Shown: positions 1-7,144 of the stretch, one piece after another
How the letters are laid out: the number at the start of each line of letters is the position of its first letter
Position numbering within the stretch: position 1 is the stretch's first letter
DNA from: Prolixibacteraceae bacterium
Lineage (GTDB): Bacteria; Bacteroidota; Bacteroidia; Bacteroidales; Prolixibacteraceae
Direction of reading: 5' to 3'
Length of the DNA stretch: 64,000 nucleotides
Assembly (NCBI GenBank): GCA_019459485.1
Contig: JAIBEZ010000098.1
Coordinates: forward strand, 62,001-126,000
Program-made: the position numbers and the translations under genes
Notes under the pieces: model-generated
What the model was told of the DNA's origin: nothing
The model's input: the letters and a program-made list of their open reading frames with translations, nothing else
The model's database searches: none

Positions 1-192
1 GGAGGAAGGTTTTGCGATTCACAATTGCTCTAAAAAAAGTTAGAGGAAGGTTTTACGATTCACGATCGTTCCAAAAAAAGTTGGAGGAAGGTTTTAAGAA
101 TCACAATTGCTCCAAAAAAAGTTGGAGGAAGGTTTTGAGATTTACAATCATTCCAAAATAAATTGGAGGAAGGTTTACCGATTCACAATCGG
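1..192. repeat. 41-bp imperfect tandem repeat, about 4.6 copies
   Basis: A unit beginning GAGGAAGGTTTT recurs at 2, 43, 84, 125 and 166, an exact 41-base period; the array is cut by the window start. Each unit contains a short dyad of the form CGATT-cac-AATCG. The outer pairs differ between copies but mostly stay complementary: GC/GC in copy 1, AC/GT in copy 2 and CC/GG in copy 5. A second possible stem pairs TTCC or CTCC with the GGAG or GGAA that starts the next unit. The 77-residue open frame from 107 begins with TTG, runs out of the repeat and is not believable as a gene. Confidence 0.85.
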
Positions 193-436
193 AATAAAAC
201 ACCTTCCGGCTGTTTTTTTGAAGTATGATAGCACAATCATTACTCCTCCGATGGCTAAAGATATTTGTCCGGCCAATGCGTTGAGCAGTAAAAACAAGCC
301 CAACCCATCCAATCGCCTATTGCAAAATAATTTTGTTTAAAACAGACATAAATAAACAGTAAATAGTTTTGATCTATAAACATAACTGACTACATTGAAC
401 CCGGTTTAATAACCATCAACTTAGACGGAAATATAG
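193..436. other. gene-free spacer before the cassette array
   Basis: No convincing gene is seen here. If the first cassette site (right arm 437-507) has a left arm like the other two, it should lie here, but the CTACCCGTCAAG-type left-arm sequence is not found. Either it is lost or it has diverged. Confidence 0.5.
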
Positions 437-507
437 CAGATTGCAATAATGGAGGTTGAGAGAAAGTACAGTAAGGTTTCCGCTGGTTAATTAGTTAGCG
501 GTAAGTT
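437..507 (+). repeat. right arm of cassette site 1
   Basis: This stretch aligns over about 70 bases with 1381-1451. Shared blocks are GAGAGAAAGTA, AGGTTTCCGCTG and a terminal GTTA..GG.AAGTT. The terminal 14-mer at 494-507, GTTAGCGGTAAGTT, is the reverse complement of AACTTACCGTTAAC at 1124-1137 with one mismatch, so the two bracket the genes at 543 and 895. Confidence 0.75.
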
Positions 508-542
508 TAAGAACGAGCAACTTAATCACATAATCATAAACT

Positions 543-893
543 ATGAAACTGGAAGATTTTATTTATGAAAGTATTACTCAGATAATTAGTGGAGTAAGAA
601 AAGCTCAAGATTTTGCTTCACAAAATGAAGCTATGATAAATCCAGCATCTTTGAGACAAAGCCAATCTTCTGGAAATATATACTATGATGATGACACATA
701 TAGACCAGCACAAATAATTGATTTTGATGTTTCTGTATCCACAAGAGAAGATGGAGAGACATCAGGGAAAGCAGGTGTTTTCGTTTCAGTATTAAAACTT
801 GGAGTGGAGGCAAAAGAGGGAACACAAAACCTAATTTCAAATAGATTAAAATTCTCGGTGCCACTTATGCTACCGACTCAAAACAACAAATAA
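543..893 (+). CDS. hypothetical protein, Trypco2-like fold possible (cassette 1 cargo)
   Basis: The 116-residue protein has no signal peptide or membrane segment. An N-terminal helix (about residues 1-28) is followed by a polar linker (29-55) and a beta-rich half (56-110) with the pattern IDFDVSVST, then GVFVSVLKLGVEA, then NRLKFSVPLMLP. That layout resembles the trypsin-co-occurring domain 2 (Trypco2) family, small beta-sandwich-like proteins often encoded near peptidases or defence genes. This is recognition by eye and is not certain. The gene starts 35 bases after cassette site 1. The next gene begins one base after its stop, so the two are probably translated together. Base composition is clearly more AT-rich than the chromosomal genes to the right, as expected for acquired cargo. 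Confidence 0.6.
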   Translation: MKLEDFIYESITQIISGVRKAQDFASQNEAMINPASLRQSQSSGNIYYDDDTYRPAQIIDFDVSVSTREDGETSGKAGVFVSVLKLGVEAKEGTQNLISNRLKFSVPLMLPTQNNK

Positions 894-894
894 T

Positions 895-1122
895 ATGACT
901 GAAAGTAAATTTAAAGTAGGTGACAGAGTTTTTCATAAATCAGATTTTACCGTTATTTGGGTAATTGAAAGAATCAATGAAACTGAAGCATTCTGCTCAA
1001 CTCTCTTAAAAGATTCTAAAAAGCTTGTCAAAGAAAACCTTTCACTAAACTCAATAGTTCAAGTTGAAGACAATTCAGCTACATTAATTATAGGGTCTAG
1101 AAGAAGGAATAATTATTATTAA
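895..1122 (+). CDS. small hypothetical protein, SH3-like N-terminus
   Basis: The 75-residue protein opens with KFKVGDRVFHKSD and then IWVIERI, a pattern typical of small SH3-like beta-barrel proteins (for example YodC or DUF2158-type). Family membership is a guess. There is no signal peptide and the C-terminus is basic (GSRRRNN). The start codon follows the stop of the upstream gene after a single base, which argues for coupled translation and a shared role. The TAA at 1120-1122 sits one base before the inverted-repeat end of cassette site 2. It is the second cargo gene of cassette 1. Confidence 0.6.
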   Translation: MTESKFKVGDRVFHKSDFTVIWVIERINETEAFCSTLLKDSKKLVKENLSLNSIVQVEDNSATLIIGSRRRNNYY

Positions 1123-1123
1123 A

Positions 1124-1451
1124 AACTTACCGTTAACATTTAGCTACCCGTCAAGTGCGGCAACGGTGGTTTTCGGGGTGCATCTTTCCGCCCGTTCCCG
1201 GTTAACTGGGTTTGACAGGCAATTGGCACTTTTTAGCAAGGGATTTATAATCCGAACAAAAGGAATGGTTGAAACGAACATGATAGAAAGGATAGACGGA
1301 TCACAGATCAGTAATCAAATAAGTGCTGATCGCCAACCAGCGCCAGCAGCTTTGAACAACATGGCTGCATATATGAAGGAGCAGAATGGAATAGTGGAAA
1401 TCGAGAGAAAGTATGGTGAGGTTTCCGCTGTATGGTAGTTATGGGCAAGTT
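1124..1451 (+). repeat. complete cassette site 2 (328 bp, inverted-repeat ends)
   Basis: The left arm (1124 to about 1222) aligns with site 3 (1985 to about 2080): shared blocks include CTACCCGTCAAGT, GTGGTTT, ATCTTTCCGC and TCCCGGTTAAC. The right arm (1381-1451) aligns with site 1. The outer ends AACTTACCGTTAAC and GTTATGGGCAAGTT are inverted repeats (11/14). Partial pairing continues inward, CTACC...GCGG.AAC on the left against its complement on the right, giving a bulged stem of roughly 40 bases closed by a long middle of about 160 bases. The site is more GC-rich than the cargo. A 90-codon open frame at 1166-1438 lies wholly inside it and is probably fortuitous. Confidence 0.7.
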
Positions 1452-1478
1452 GATTATACACATTAAAAAAATAAAAGT

Positions 1479-1985
1479 ATGATGCACACAGTTCTCACAT
1501 GTTTAAATATAATTTTTGCTTTCGCATTCATTATATTTTTGGGATTCCTATACACACAGATTAAAAATGAAAGTGGTAAATGGACAGCTCTTTTGGTTTT
1601 ATTAATTGGATTAGCTTTTATCAACATTAATAGCCCTGACTCGAACATTGATAACCATAAAAAGGAATTCATACTATATGATTGTCCTTCTATTAAATCC
1701 AATAGAAATCTGGAGATTGAAAGCAAATTTGGAAGTTTAATCACAATTCATCATATATTGGACATTTATGTTCCCCAAGATAAAAGTGACTCAATTATTA
1801 GTATTGTTGGTCAGAATTCATATGTGACTGGCTTAACTTCAGGATTTAAATTTGAAGTTTCAAATATTAAATTAGAACAAACAAACGACAATAAAATAAA
1901 ATACAGAGTCAGGATTAAGTCGAGTATTCGTCTATTTGGACTATGGAATTACAGTGAATTCCAAACTTTAGTTGGGGAAAAATGA
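1479..1985 (+). CDS. hypothetical two-helix membrane protein (cassette 2 cargo)
   Basis: The 168-residue protein has two hydrophobic helices at about residues 4-26 and 36-52. A polar domain follows, rich in beta-type segments such as YRVRIKSSIRLFGLW, probably on one face of the membrane. No family was recognised. Start is ambiguous between two adjacent ATG codons at 1479 and 1482. The gene starts 27 bases after cassette site 2, and its TGA at 1983-1985 overlaps the first base of the site 3 inverted repeat. That is the compact packing seen for cassette cargo. Base composition is strongly AT-rich compared with flanking housekeeping genes. Confidence 0.6.
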   Translation: MMHTVLTCLNIIFAFAFIIFLGFLYTQIKNESGKWTALLVLLIGLAFININSPDSNIDNHKKEFILYDCPSIKSNRNLEIESKFGSLITIHHILDIYVPQDKSDSIISIVGQNSYVTGLTSGFKFEVSNIKLEQTNDNKIKYRVRIKSSIRLFGLWNYSEFQTLVGEK

Positions 1986-2080
1986 ACCTGCCTATAACAT
2001 CTACCCGTCAAGTTCAGCAGCAGTGGTTTCCGGTGTGTATCTTTCCGCTCGGTCCCGGTTAACCGGGATTGACAGAAAAT
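1985..2080 (+). repeat. left arm of cassette site 3
   Basis: Homologous to the left arm of site 2, but about five bases shorter just after the terminal repeat. The end AACCTGCCTATAAC (1985-1998) is the reverse complement of the start of cassette 2, GTTATGGGCAAGTT, with two mismatches. No right arm follows before the tRNA region, so the site is truncated or the array ends here. Confidence 0.7.
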
Positions 2081-2151
2081 CGCGCACAGGTCGGAAATGC
2101 ACAAAGTGTTCTATTTTATGGGCTTGTTTGCGTGCAGTTGTGCAAATTAAT

Positions 2152-2185
2152 GTTCAAAAAAAAAGGGACTAAAAAAGTCCCTTTT
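2152..2185 (-). terminator. intrinsic terminator downstream of tRNA-Ala
   Basis: A ten-base-pair stem AAAAGGGACT/AGTCCCTTTT with a short loop (2161-2185) is followed on the minus strand by a run of T. It lies 17 bases past the 3' end of the tRNA. Confidence 0.8.
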
Positions 2186-2202
2186 AATTATCTGATTTTC
2201 AG

Positions 2203-2276
2203 TGGAGAATATCGGAATCGAACCGATGACCTTTTGACTGCCAGTCAAACGCTCTAGCCAACTGAGCTAATCCCCC
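2203..2276 (-). tRNA. tRNA-Ala(GGC)
   Basis: The minus strand folds into a full cloverleaf of 74 bases. The acceptor is GGGGGAT/ATTCTCC with G3:U70, the alanine identity pair. The D-arm is GCTC...GAGC. The anticodon stem TTTGA/TCAAA carries loop CTGGCAG, so the anticodon is GGC, and the T-arm is ATCGG-TTCGATT-CCGAT. The discriminator base is A. CCA is not encoded after it (the next bases on the minus strand are CTGA). Confidence 0.9.
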
Positions 2277-2305
2277 CTTTTTTAATAGTTCATTTTTCCT
2301 TTTAT

Positions 2306-2372
2306 TCTAGAACCGAACCGATGGCCTTCCCGATTCCGATCGGGACGCTCTAGCCAACTGAGCTAGTCCCCC
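2306..2372 (-). pseudogene. decayed tRNA copy
   Basis: The 5' half matches the neighbouring tRNA-Ala almost base for base: GGGGGAC, TAGCTCAGTTGGCTAGAGCG. After that the anticodon arm becomes CCCGA/TCGGG with only six loop bases. The T-stem ATCGG faces CTAGA rather than CCGAT, and no 3' acceptor strand pairs with the 5' end. It cannot form a normal tRNA. It looks like a duplicated tRNA that lost its 3' half. Confidence 0.65.
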
Positions 2373-2377
2373 CTTTT

Positions 2378-2937
2378 GAGGCGACAAATATATAAATATT
2401 TTTCATCTGCAAGGAGTTGACTTTGCCGAAAATTGAATTTCTATTTCAATAAATTCCTAAAAAATTTTCAATCTGCCAGTTTCCTGCCAGTGATTTGCTG
2501 GAAATGAGCTAATTGTGCAGCTTGTATTGTGGAAGACGAATGAGGAAGCGAAAAATTTTTAATGAGCGGCTTTTTTTGTATAAAGTTATTATGGAATGAT
2601 TTTTGTACGCTCACTAGTTCGAATAGCGATAAATAATTCTCATGAACAGTGTTCATATTTGAATTTCAAGTAGTTGAAATTCAGTATTGAAGATCGATGA
2701 TTCGCAAAGAATCAGTATCTATGAGAAGTTGGATAAAAAGTAATTTTAGGTTGAATAATGTTTTGAAATTTTAGCCATGGAATCACTAAAATTTTTTCTC
2801 ATCAACGGGTGAGACCAATTTTATTGAAAATTGCATTTTAGGATAAGTCGGTTATTGCAATTGAATATTATTTTTTATCTTTAGCCCCTCAATACTAAAT
2901 GTGCTTACTTAAAGAAATAAACTAATATCACTAAATT
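2378..2937. other. AT-rich intergenic region upstream of tonB
   Basis: About 560 bases with no convincing gene; a 62-codon minus-strand frame at 2468-2656 lacks any recognisable feature. A sequence TATCTTTA near 2877 resembles the Bacteroidota -7 element TAnnTTTG and could serve the downstream tonB. Nothing else is seen. Confidence 0.5.
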
Positions 2938-3627
2938 ATGGAACTCAAGAAATCACCCAAAGCAGATCTCGAGAACAAGAGGAATATCTTTGTTCAGCTA
3001 GGGTTGGTGGTCGCTCTTGCTATCTGTTTGTACGGTTTTGAAGCAACCAACAAGGTTAGCCAGGTTGATTCTCTCGGATCAATGACTGACCAGGCAGTAG
3101 AAGAAGAGATTATTCCAATAACCCGTCAGGATCAGGTACCACCACCACCACCACCACCACCACCCAAAGTGGTTGATATGTTGGTGATTGTTGATGACAA
3201 TACCGATATTCAGGACGAATTGGAAATTGAAGATTCGGAAGCAACCGATAAAACTGCAATTACAGCTGTAATGCAGGTTGCTGCTCCTAAAGAAGAAGAA
3301 AATGAAGACACTCCGGTATTTTTCATCGTAGAAGAAATGCCTGAATTCCCGGGTGGTCAGTTGGCTTTGCGTAATTTTATCGCACAGTCGGTTAAGTATC
3401 CGGTTATTGCACAGGAAAACGGTATTCAGGGAAAAGTATTTGTAAATTTCGTTGTGGAAAAAGACGGAACAATAAAAAATGCAAAAATATTCCGTGGGGT
3501 TGACCCTTCTTTGGATAAGGAAGCTTTGCGCGTTGTAAACAGTCTTCCAAAATGGAAACCTGGGAAACAAGGTGGAAAAGCGGTAAGGGTTTCTTACACT
3601 GTTCCAATCAACTTTGTACTTCAGTAA
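2938..3627 (+). CDS. tonB: energy transducer TonB
   Basis: TonB couples the proton gradient, through ExbB/ExbD, to outer-membrane TonB-dependent transporters. The 229-residue protein has one N-terminal membrane anchor (about 18-36) after a short basic cytoplasmic tail. A periplasmic linker follows with nine prolines in a row (residues 68-76) and an acidic stretch (86-103), then a C-terminal TonB_C domain (about 135-229) with EMPEFPGGQLALRNFI, YPVIAQENGIQGKV and the conserved ending SYTVPINFVLQ. No exbB or exbD gene is nearby. A second tonB of the same layout lies at 5203, with hflX between them, so this is a dispersed duplication. The proline run is encoded by eight CCA codons plus CCC and may vary in length. 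Confidence 0.92.
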   Translation: MELKKSPKADLENKRNIFVQLGLVVALAICLYGFEATNKVSQVDSLGSMTDQAVEEEIIPITRQDQVPPPPPPPPPKVVDMLVIVDDNTDIQDELEIEDSEATDKTAITAVMQVAAPKEEENEDTPVFFIVEEMPEFPGGQLALRNFIAQSVKYPVIAQENGIQGKVFVNFVVEKDGTIKNAKIFRGVDPSLDKEALRVVNSLPKWKPGKQGGKAVRVSYTVPINFVLQ

Positions 3628-3653
3628 GAAAGAATTAAATATTTTATAAATTT

Positions 3654-3690
3654 CCTGGTTCTGTTTCTACGGAACCAGGATTTTTTATTT
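3654..3690 (+). terminator. terminator after tonB
   Basis: A perfect eight-pair stem CCTGGTTC/GAACCAGG (3654-3661 and 3672-3679) is followed by ATTTTTTATTT. Confidence 0.85.
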
Positions 3691-3705
3691 GTAATTGTTG
3701 AATAT

Positions 3706-4917
3706 ATGATTGAAAATTCACCCATAACCGAAACTGCTGTTTTGGTTGGACTGATCACCAGAGATCAGGACGAAACAAAAGCAAGGGAATATTTAGAAGA
3801 ACTGGCATTTTTAGCCGACACCGCTGGTGCAGAGGTGAAAAAACATTTTCTGCAACGGTTGGACATTCCGAACCACGCAACTTTTGTAGGCACTGGAAAG
3901 CTTGCTGAAATTGGCGAGTATATAAAAGCCCATGAAATTGGCACAGTGATTTTTGATGACGACCTGAGTCCAACACAACTTCGGAACATTGAAAAGGAGC
4001 TGGAATGTAAAATATTGGACAGAACTTTCCTTATTCTCGATATTTTTGCCGGAAGGGCACAAACCGCACACGCCAAAACGCAGGTTGAACTTGCCCAGTA
4101 TCAATACATGCTGCCCCGGTTGACGAGACTTTGGACTCACCTCGAACGCCAGCGAGGAGGAATCGGGATGCGTGGACCTGGCGAATCGCAAATTGAAACC
4201 GACCGTCGGATCATTCTTGATAAAATTGCCTTGCTAAAAGAGCAGTTGATAAAAATCGACAAGCAAAAGACTACCCAGCGCAAAAACCGCGGCAGAATGG
4301 TTCGCGTAGCTTTGGTGGGATACACAAATGTGGGTAAATCGACCATGATGAACCTGCTTTGTAAATCAGAAGTTTTTGCTGAAAACAAACTTTTTGCCAC
4401 ACTCGATACCACCGTTCGTAAAATGGTAGTGGCCAATTTACCATTTCTGGTGGCAGATACTGTTGGTTTTATCCGTAAACTGCCGCACGGCTTGGTTGAA
4501 TCATTCAAATCGACACTTGATGAAGTGCGCGAATCAGATATCCTGATGCATATAGTAGATATTTCGCATCCGGGGTTCGAAGAACAAATTGAGGTGGTGA
4601 ACCGGACATTGAACGAAATTCAGGCTGGCGATAAACCAATAATTTATGTGTTCAATAAAATTGATGCCTTCACTTTTGTTGAAAAGCATGAAGATGATTT
4701 AAGCCCGCGGACAAAAAGCAATATTTCGCTGGAAGAATGGGAAAGCAGCTGGATGGCAAAAAACAATACCCCTTCACTTTTTGTCTCGGCAAAAACAAAA
4801 GAAAACATTGACGAACTGAAGAAGACTTTGTACGAAGAAGTAAAGAGAATCCATGTTACACGTTTTCCATACAACGATTTTTTATACGATGAAAATTGGA
4901 CCGGAGACACTGAATAG
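3706..4917 (+). CDS. hflX: GTPase HflX, ribosome-associated
   Basis: HflX is a GTPase that binds and splits stalled 50S/70S ribosomes. The 403-residue protein has the N-terminal HflX domain, including the glycine-rich RGPGESQIETDRR signature near residue 155. A G domain follows, with G1 GYTNVGKST (about 204), G3 DTVGF (about 248) and G4 NKID (about 313). The length is usual for the family. The ATG is 78 bases after the tonB stop and past that gene's terminator, so it is a separate transcription unit. The C-terminal end HVTRFPYNDFLYDENW is typical of the Bacteroidota form. Confidence 0.96.
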   Translation: MIENSPITETAVLVGLITRDQDETKAREYLEELAFLADTAGAEVKKHFLQRLDIPNHATFVGTGKLAEIGEYIKAHEIGTVIFDDDLSPTQLRNIEKELECKILDRTFLILDIFAGRAQTAHAKTQVELAQYQYMLPRLTRLWTHLERQRGGIGMRGPGESQIETDRRIILDKIALLKEQLIKIDKQKTTQRKNRGRMVRVALVGYTNVGKSTMMNLLCKSEVFAENKLFATLDTTVRKMVVANLPFLVADTVGFIRKLPHGLVESFKSTLDEVRESDILMHIVDISHPGFEEQIEVVNRTLNEIQAGDKPIIYVFNKIDAFTFVEKHEDDLSPRTKSNISLEEWESSWMAKNNTPSLFVSAKTKENIDELKKTLYEEVKRIHVTRFPYNDFLYDENWTGDTE

Positions 4918-5016
4918 TAAAGCGAAGGTTGGATTGTAAATAGTTTTAATTTTTTGATAGTTCTCTTATTCTTCAAGCAGTTCCGGATGTTTTGAAAGTC
5001 GGAAGATATTCAATTA

Positions 5017-5046
5017 GGTCAGACATTTTTCTGGCCTGATTTTTGT
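5017..5046 (+). terminator. weak hairpin after hflX
   Basis: TCAGAC pairs imperfectly with GCCTGA and is followed by TTTTTG. The rest of the gap 4918-5202 shows nothing clear. Confidence 0.35.
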
Positions 5047-5202
5047 TTTTATTGTAAAGTCAACTGGTTTGAACAACTGAACCGCATTCATATTCAATCA
5101 CTAACAGATTGTGTGTGACAAGTACTTTCTCTCCAATTCTGCGAATAGTGGAATACTAGAATGAAAACAAAAAATGAATCAGAAAACTAAACAACTTACA
5201 TC

Positions 5203-5889
5203 ATGGAACCCAAAAAATCTCCCAAAGCAGATCTCGAAGGCAAAAGGAAATTCTTTTTCGAATTAGGGTTGATTCTGGCAATTGCAATCTGTTTGTATGG
5301 TTTCGAATTTACAACTAAGAAGAAACCGCTAATTTCTCTTGGAACCCTCGACAAAAATGCGGCTGTTGAAGAGCTAACTCCATTGGTTCGTCTGGAGGAA
5401 GCTAAGCCGATCATTCCACCGCTGCCAAAAGTAGCTGACCTAATTCTAATTGTAGAGAATGATACAGAACTCGACGAAGAACCAGACATTAAAGATTCAG
5501 GAGCTGATAAACACACTGCAATTTATGCTGAGCCAGAATTGCCTGTCCGCAAGGAAGTTGAGAAAGATGAAACTACAATTTTCTATGCTGCGGAAGAAAT
5601 GCCGGAATTTCCGGGCGGATATCAGGCATTACTGAACTTTTTGAGTCAGAATATTAGATACCCGTCGATTGCTGCTGAAAGCGGTATCACCGGAAAAGTT
5701 ACTGTTAATTTCGTAGTAAATAAAGATGGTTCAATTTCTGATGCGACAATACTTCGTGGAGTTGACCAGGCCCTTGATAAAGAAGCATTGAGGGTAATTA
5801 ACAGTTTGCCAAAGTGGAAACCAGGCAAACAGGCAGGCAAACCTGTACGTGTTTCTTTTTCAGTTCCCATTAATTTTAAACTTCAATAA
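5203..5889 (+). CDS. energy transducer TonB (paralogue)
   Basis: The 228-residue protein is laid out like the tonB product at 2938. The N-terminal tails match closely (KKSPKADLE..KR), as do the membrane anchor (about 18-36, AICLYGFE) and the TonB_C domain (about 134-228) ending SFSVPINFKLQ. The linker differs: the long proline run is replaced by PIIPPLPKVADLI, so only short proline pairs remain. The two copies have diverged mainly in the linker, which sets reach across the periplasm. They may serve different outer-membrane transporters, which is an inference. It lies 285 bases after hflX and ends at a strong bidirectional terminator shared with asd. Confidence 0.92.
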   Translation: MEPKKSPKADLEGKRKFFFELGLILAIAICLYGFEFTTKKKPLISLGTLDKNAAVEELTPLVRLEEAKPIIPPLPKVADLILIVENDTELDEEPDIKDSGADKHTAIYAEPELPVRKEVEKDETTIFYAAEEMPEFPGGYQALLNFLSQNIRYPSIAAESGITGKVTVNFVVNKDGSISDATILRGVDQALDKEALRVINSLPKWKPGKQAGKPVRVSFSVPINFKLQ

Positions 5890-5946
5890 GTACAAAATCT
5901 ATGGTACTGGTTTCGGTTCAACTGGTTGACAAAGATACATTTCAAC

Positions 5947-5977
5947 AAAAAAGCCCGTTAGTTATACGGGCTTTTTT
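5947..5977. terminator. bidirectional terminator between tonB2 and asd
   Basis: The stem AAAAAAGCCCGT/ACGGGCTTTTTT has A and T runs on either side, so it can stop transcription from both converging genes. Confidence 0.88.
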
Positions 5978-6016
5978 GAGTCTATTATCTGATATCTATT
6001 ATCTTGCGTCTGAACA

Positions 6017-7027
6017 TTATTTCACTTCGCCATTTTTGATCAGCCATTCCGCAATCTGAACAGCATTCAACGCGGCGCCTTTTTTGATTTGATCGCCCAC
6101 GCACCAGAAAGTCAGGCTCTTTGGATTTGAAACATCTTTCCGGATTCGGCCAACATAAACATCGTCCATTCCTGAAACGAACAATGGCATTGGGTATTTT
6201 TTCTCTGCCGGAACGTCCAGAACGGTCAAACCTTCCAGTTTTTCCATCTCCGATTTTACCAGATCAATGTCCAGTGCTTCTTCAGTTTCCACCCAAATAG
6301 CTTCGGAATGGGCACGTGCAACAGGAATACGGATACAAGTAGCGCTGACTTCAGCATTGGTATGCATTATCTTTTTGGTTTCCCAGTTCATTTTCATTTC
6401 CTCTTTGGTATAGTCATTCTCGAGGAAAACGTCAATTTGAGGAATAATATTCATGGCCAACTGATACGGAAACTTCTGGATGGTAGGCTCTTCACCGTTG
6501 GCAACTTGTTTAATCTGAGTTTCCAACTCAGCTATTCCCTGAGCGCCGGCACCGCTTGCAGCCTGATAAGTAGCCACATGCACACGCACAATCTTCGATA
6601 AATCGTTGATCGGTTTCAGCGCAACTACCATCTGAATGGTCGAACAGTTTGGATTTGCAATGATATTTCGCGGACGAATCAGTGAATCTTCAGGATTAAC
6701 TTCAGGAACAACCAAAGGCACATCGTCATCATAACGAAAAGCGCTTGAATTGTCGATCATGATTGCCCCGTATTTTGTAATGGTATTGGCAAATTCTTTC
6801 GAAATAGATGCGCCAGCCGAAGTTAAGGCAATATCAATGTCCTTAAAATCATCGTTGTGCAACAGTTCCTTCACAACCAAAGTTGTGCCTTTAAATTCAT
6901 ACTCGTTTCCGGCCGAACGGCCAGATCCAAACAAGACCAATTCATCGAGCGGAAAATTTCTGTCAGCCAATACTTTCAGGAATTCCTGGCCTACCGCGCC
7001 ACTTGCACCTACTACTGCAACTTTCAT
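6017..7027 (-). CDS. asd: aspartate-semialdehyde dehydrogenase
   Basis: This enzyme reduces aspartyl phosphate to aspartate semialdehyde with NADPH, at the branch to lysine, threonine, methionine and diaminopimelate. The 336-residue protein shows the nucleotide-binding start [13 protein letters not shown] (residues 3-15) and the catalytic cysteine at about C128 in NPNCST. It also has [10 protein letters not shown] and the histidine-bearing [12 protein letters not shown] region. The length is standard. The gene is monocistronic and divergent from the secreted-protein gene at 7145, with a 117-base shared upstream region. Confidence 0.96.
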   Translation of the reverse strand: MKVAVVGASGAVGQEFLKVLADRNFPLDELVLFGSGRSAGNEYEFKGTTLVVKELLHNDDFKDIDIALTSAGASISKEFANTITKYGAIMIDNSSAFRYDDDVPLVVPEVNPEDSLIRPRNIIANPNCSTIQMVVALKPINDLSKIVRVHVATYQAASGAGAQGIAELETQIKQVANGEEPTIQKFPYQLAMNIIPQIDVFLENDYTKEEMKMNWETKKIMHTNAEVSATCIRIPVARAHSEAIWVETEEALDIDLVKSEMEKLEGLTVLDVPAEKKYPMPLFVSGMDDVYVGRIRKDVSNPKSLTFWCVGDQIKKGAALNAVQIAEWLIKNGEVK

Positions 7028-7144
7028 TTCGATATTTGTTTAATTGTGTTACTAATTTTAATTACTACTGCAACAATCAGTTTTGTTTATTTGAACAAAT
7101 CTTGTTAACTTAATTCAGAATTTCAAAACCGATATATAAAAAGA

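Larger units (their letters stand above)
494..1998 (+). mobile_element. candidate gene-cassette array (two cassettes, integron-like logic)
   Basis: Two AT-rich same-strand cargo segments are separated by a 328-base conserved site. Cassette 1 (508-1123) carries two small genes and cassette 2 (1452-1984) carries one. In each, the first start codon lies 27-35 bases after the preceding site and the last stop codon touches the next site. Terminal 14-mers are inverted and match best within a cassette: 13/14 for cassette 1 and 12/14 for cassette 2, against 11/14 between the two ends of the middle site. Integron attC sites have this property and also keep AAC/GTT triplets, which are present here. However, the GTTRRRY/RYYYAAC consensus is not met, the site is too long for a typical attC, and no integrase is in the window. 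Calling it mobile is an inference. Confidence 0.5.

Noticed and set aside
107-340. 77-codon open frame leaving the tandem repeat
   Set aside because: Starts with TTG inside the repeat, no recognisable domain, and no support from neighbours.
1166-1438. 90-codon open frame inside cassette site 2
   Set aside because: It spans both conserved arms of the site and its translation resembles no family; the site's DNA-level conservation explains it better.
494-1998. Classical integron
   Set aside because: No integrase, no GTTRRRY core boxes, and site length is too great; kept as integron-like only.
2468-2656. 62-codon minus-strand frame upstream of tonB
   Set aside because: No domain and no plausible upstream signals.
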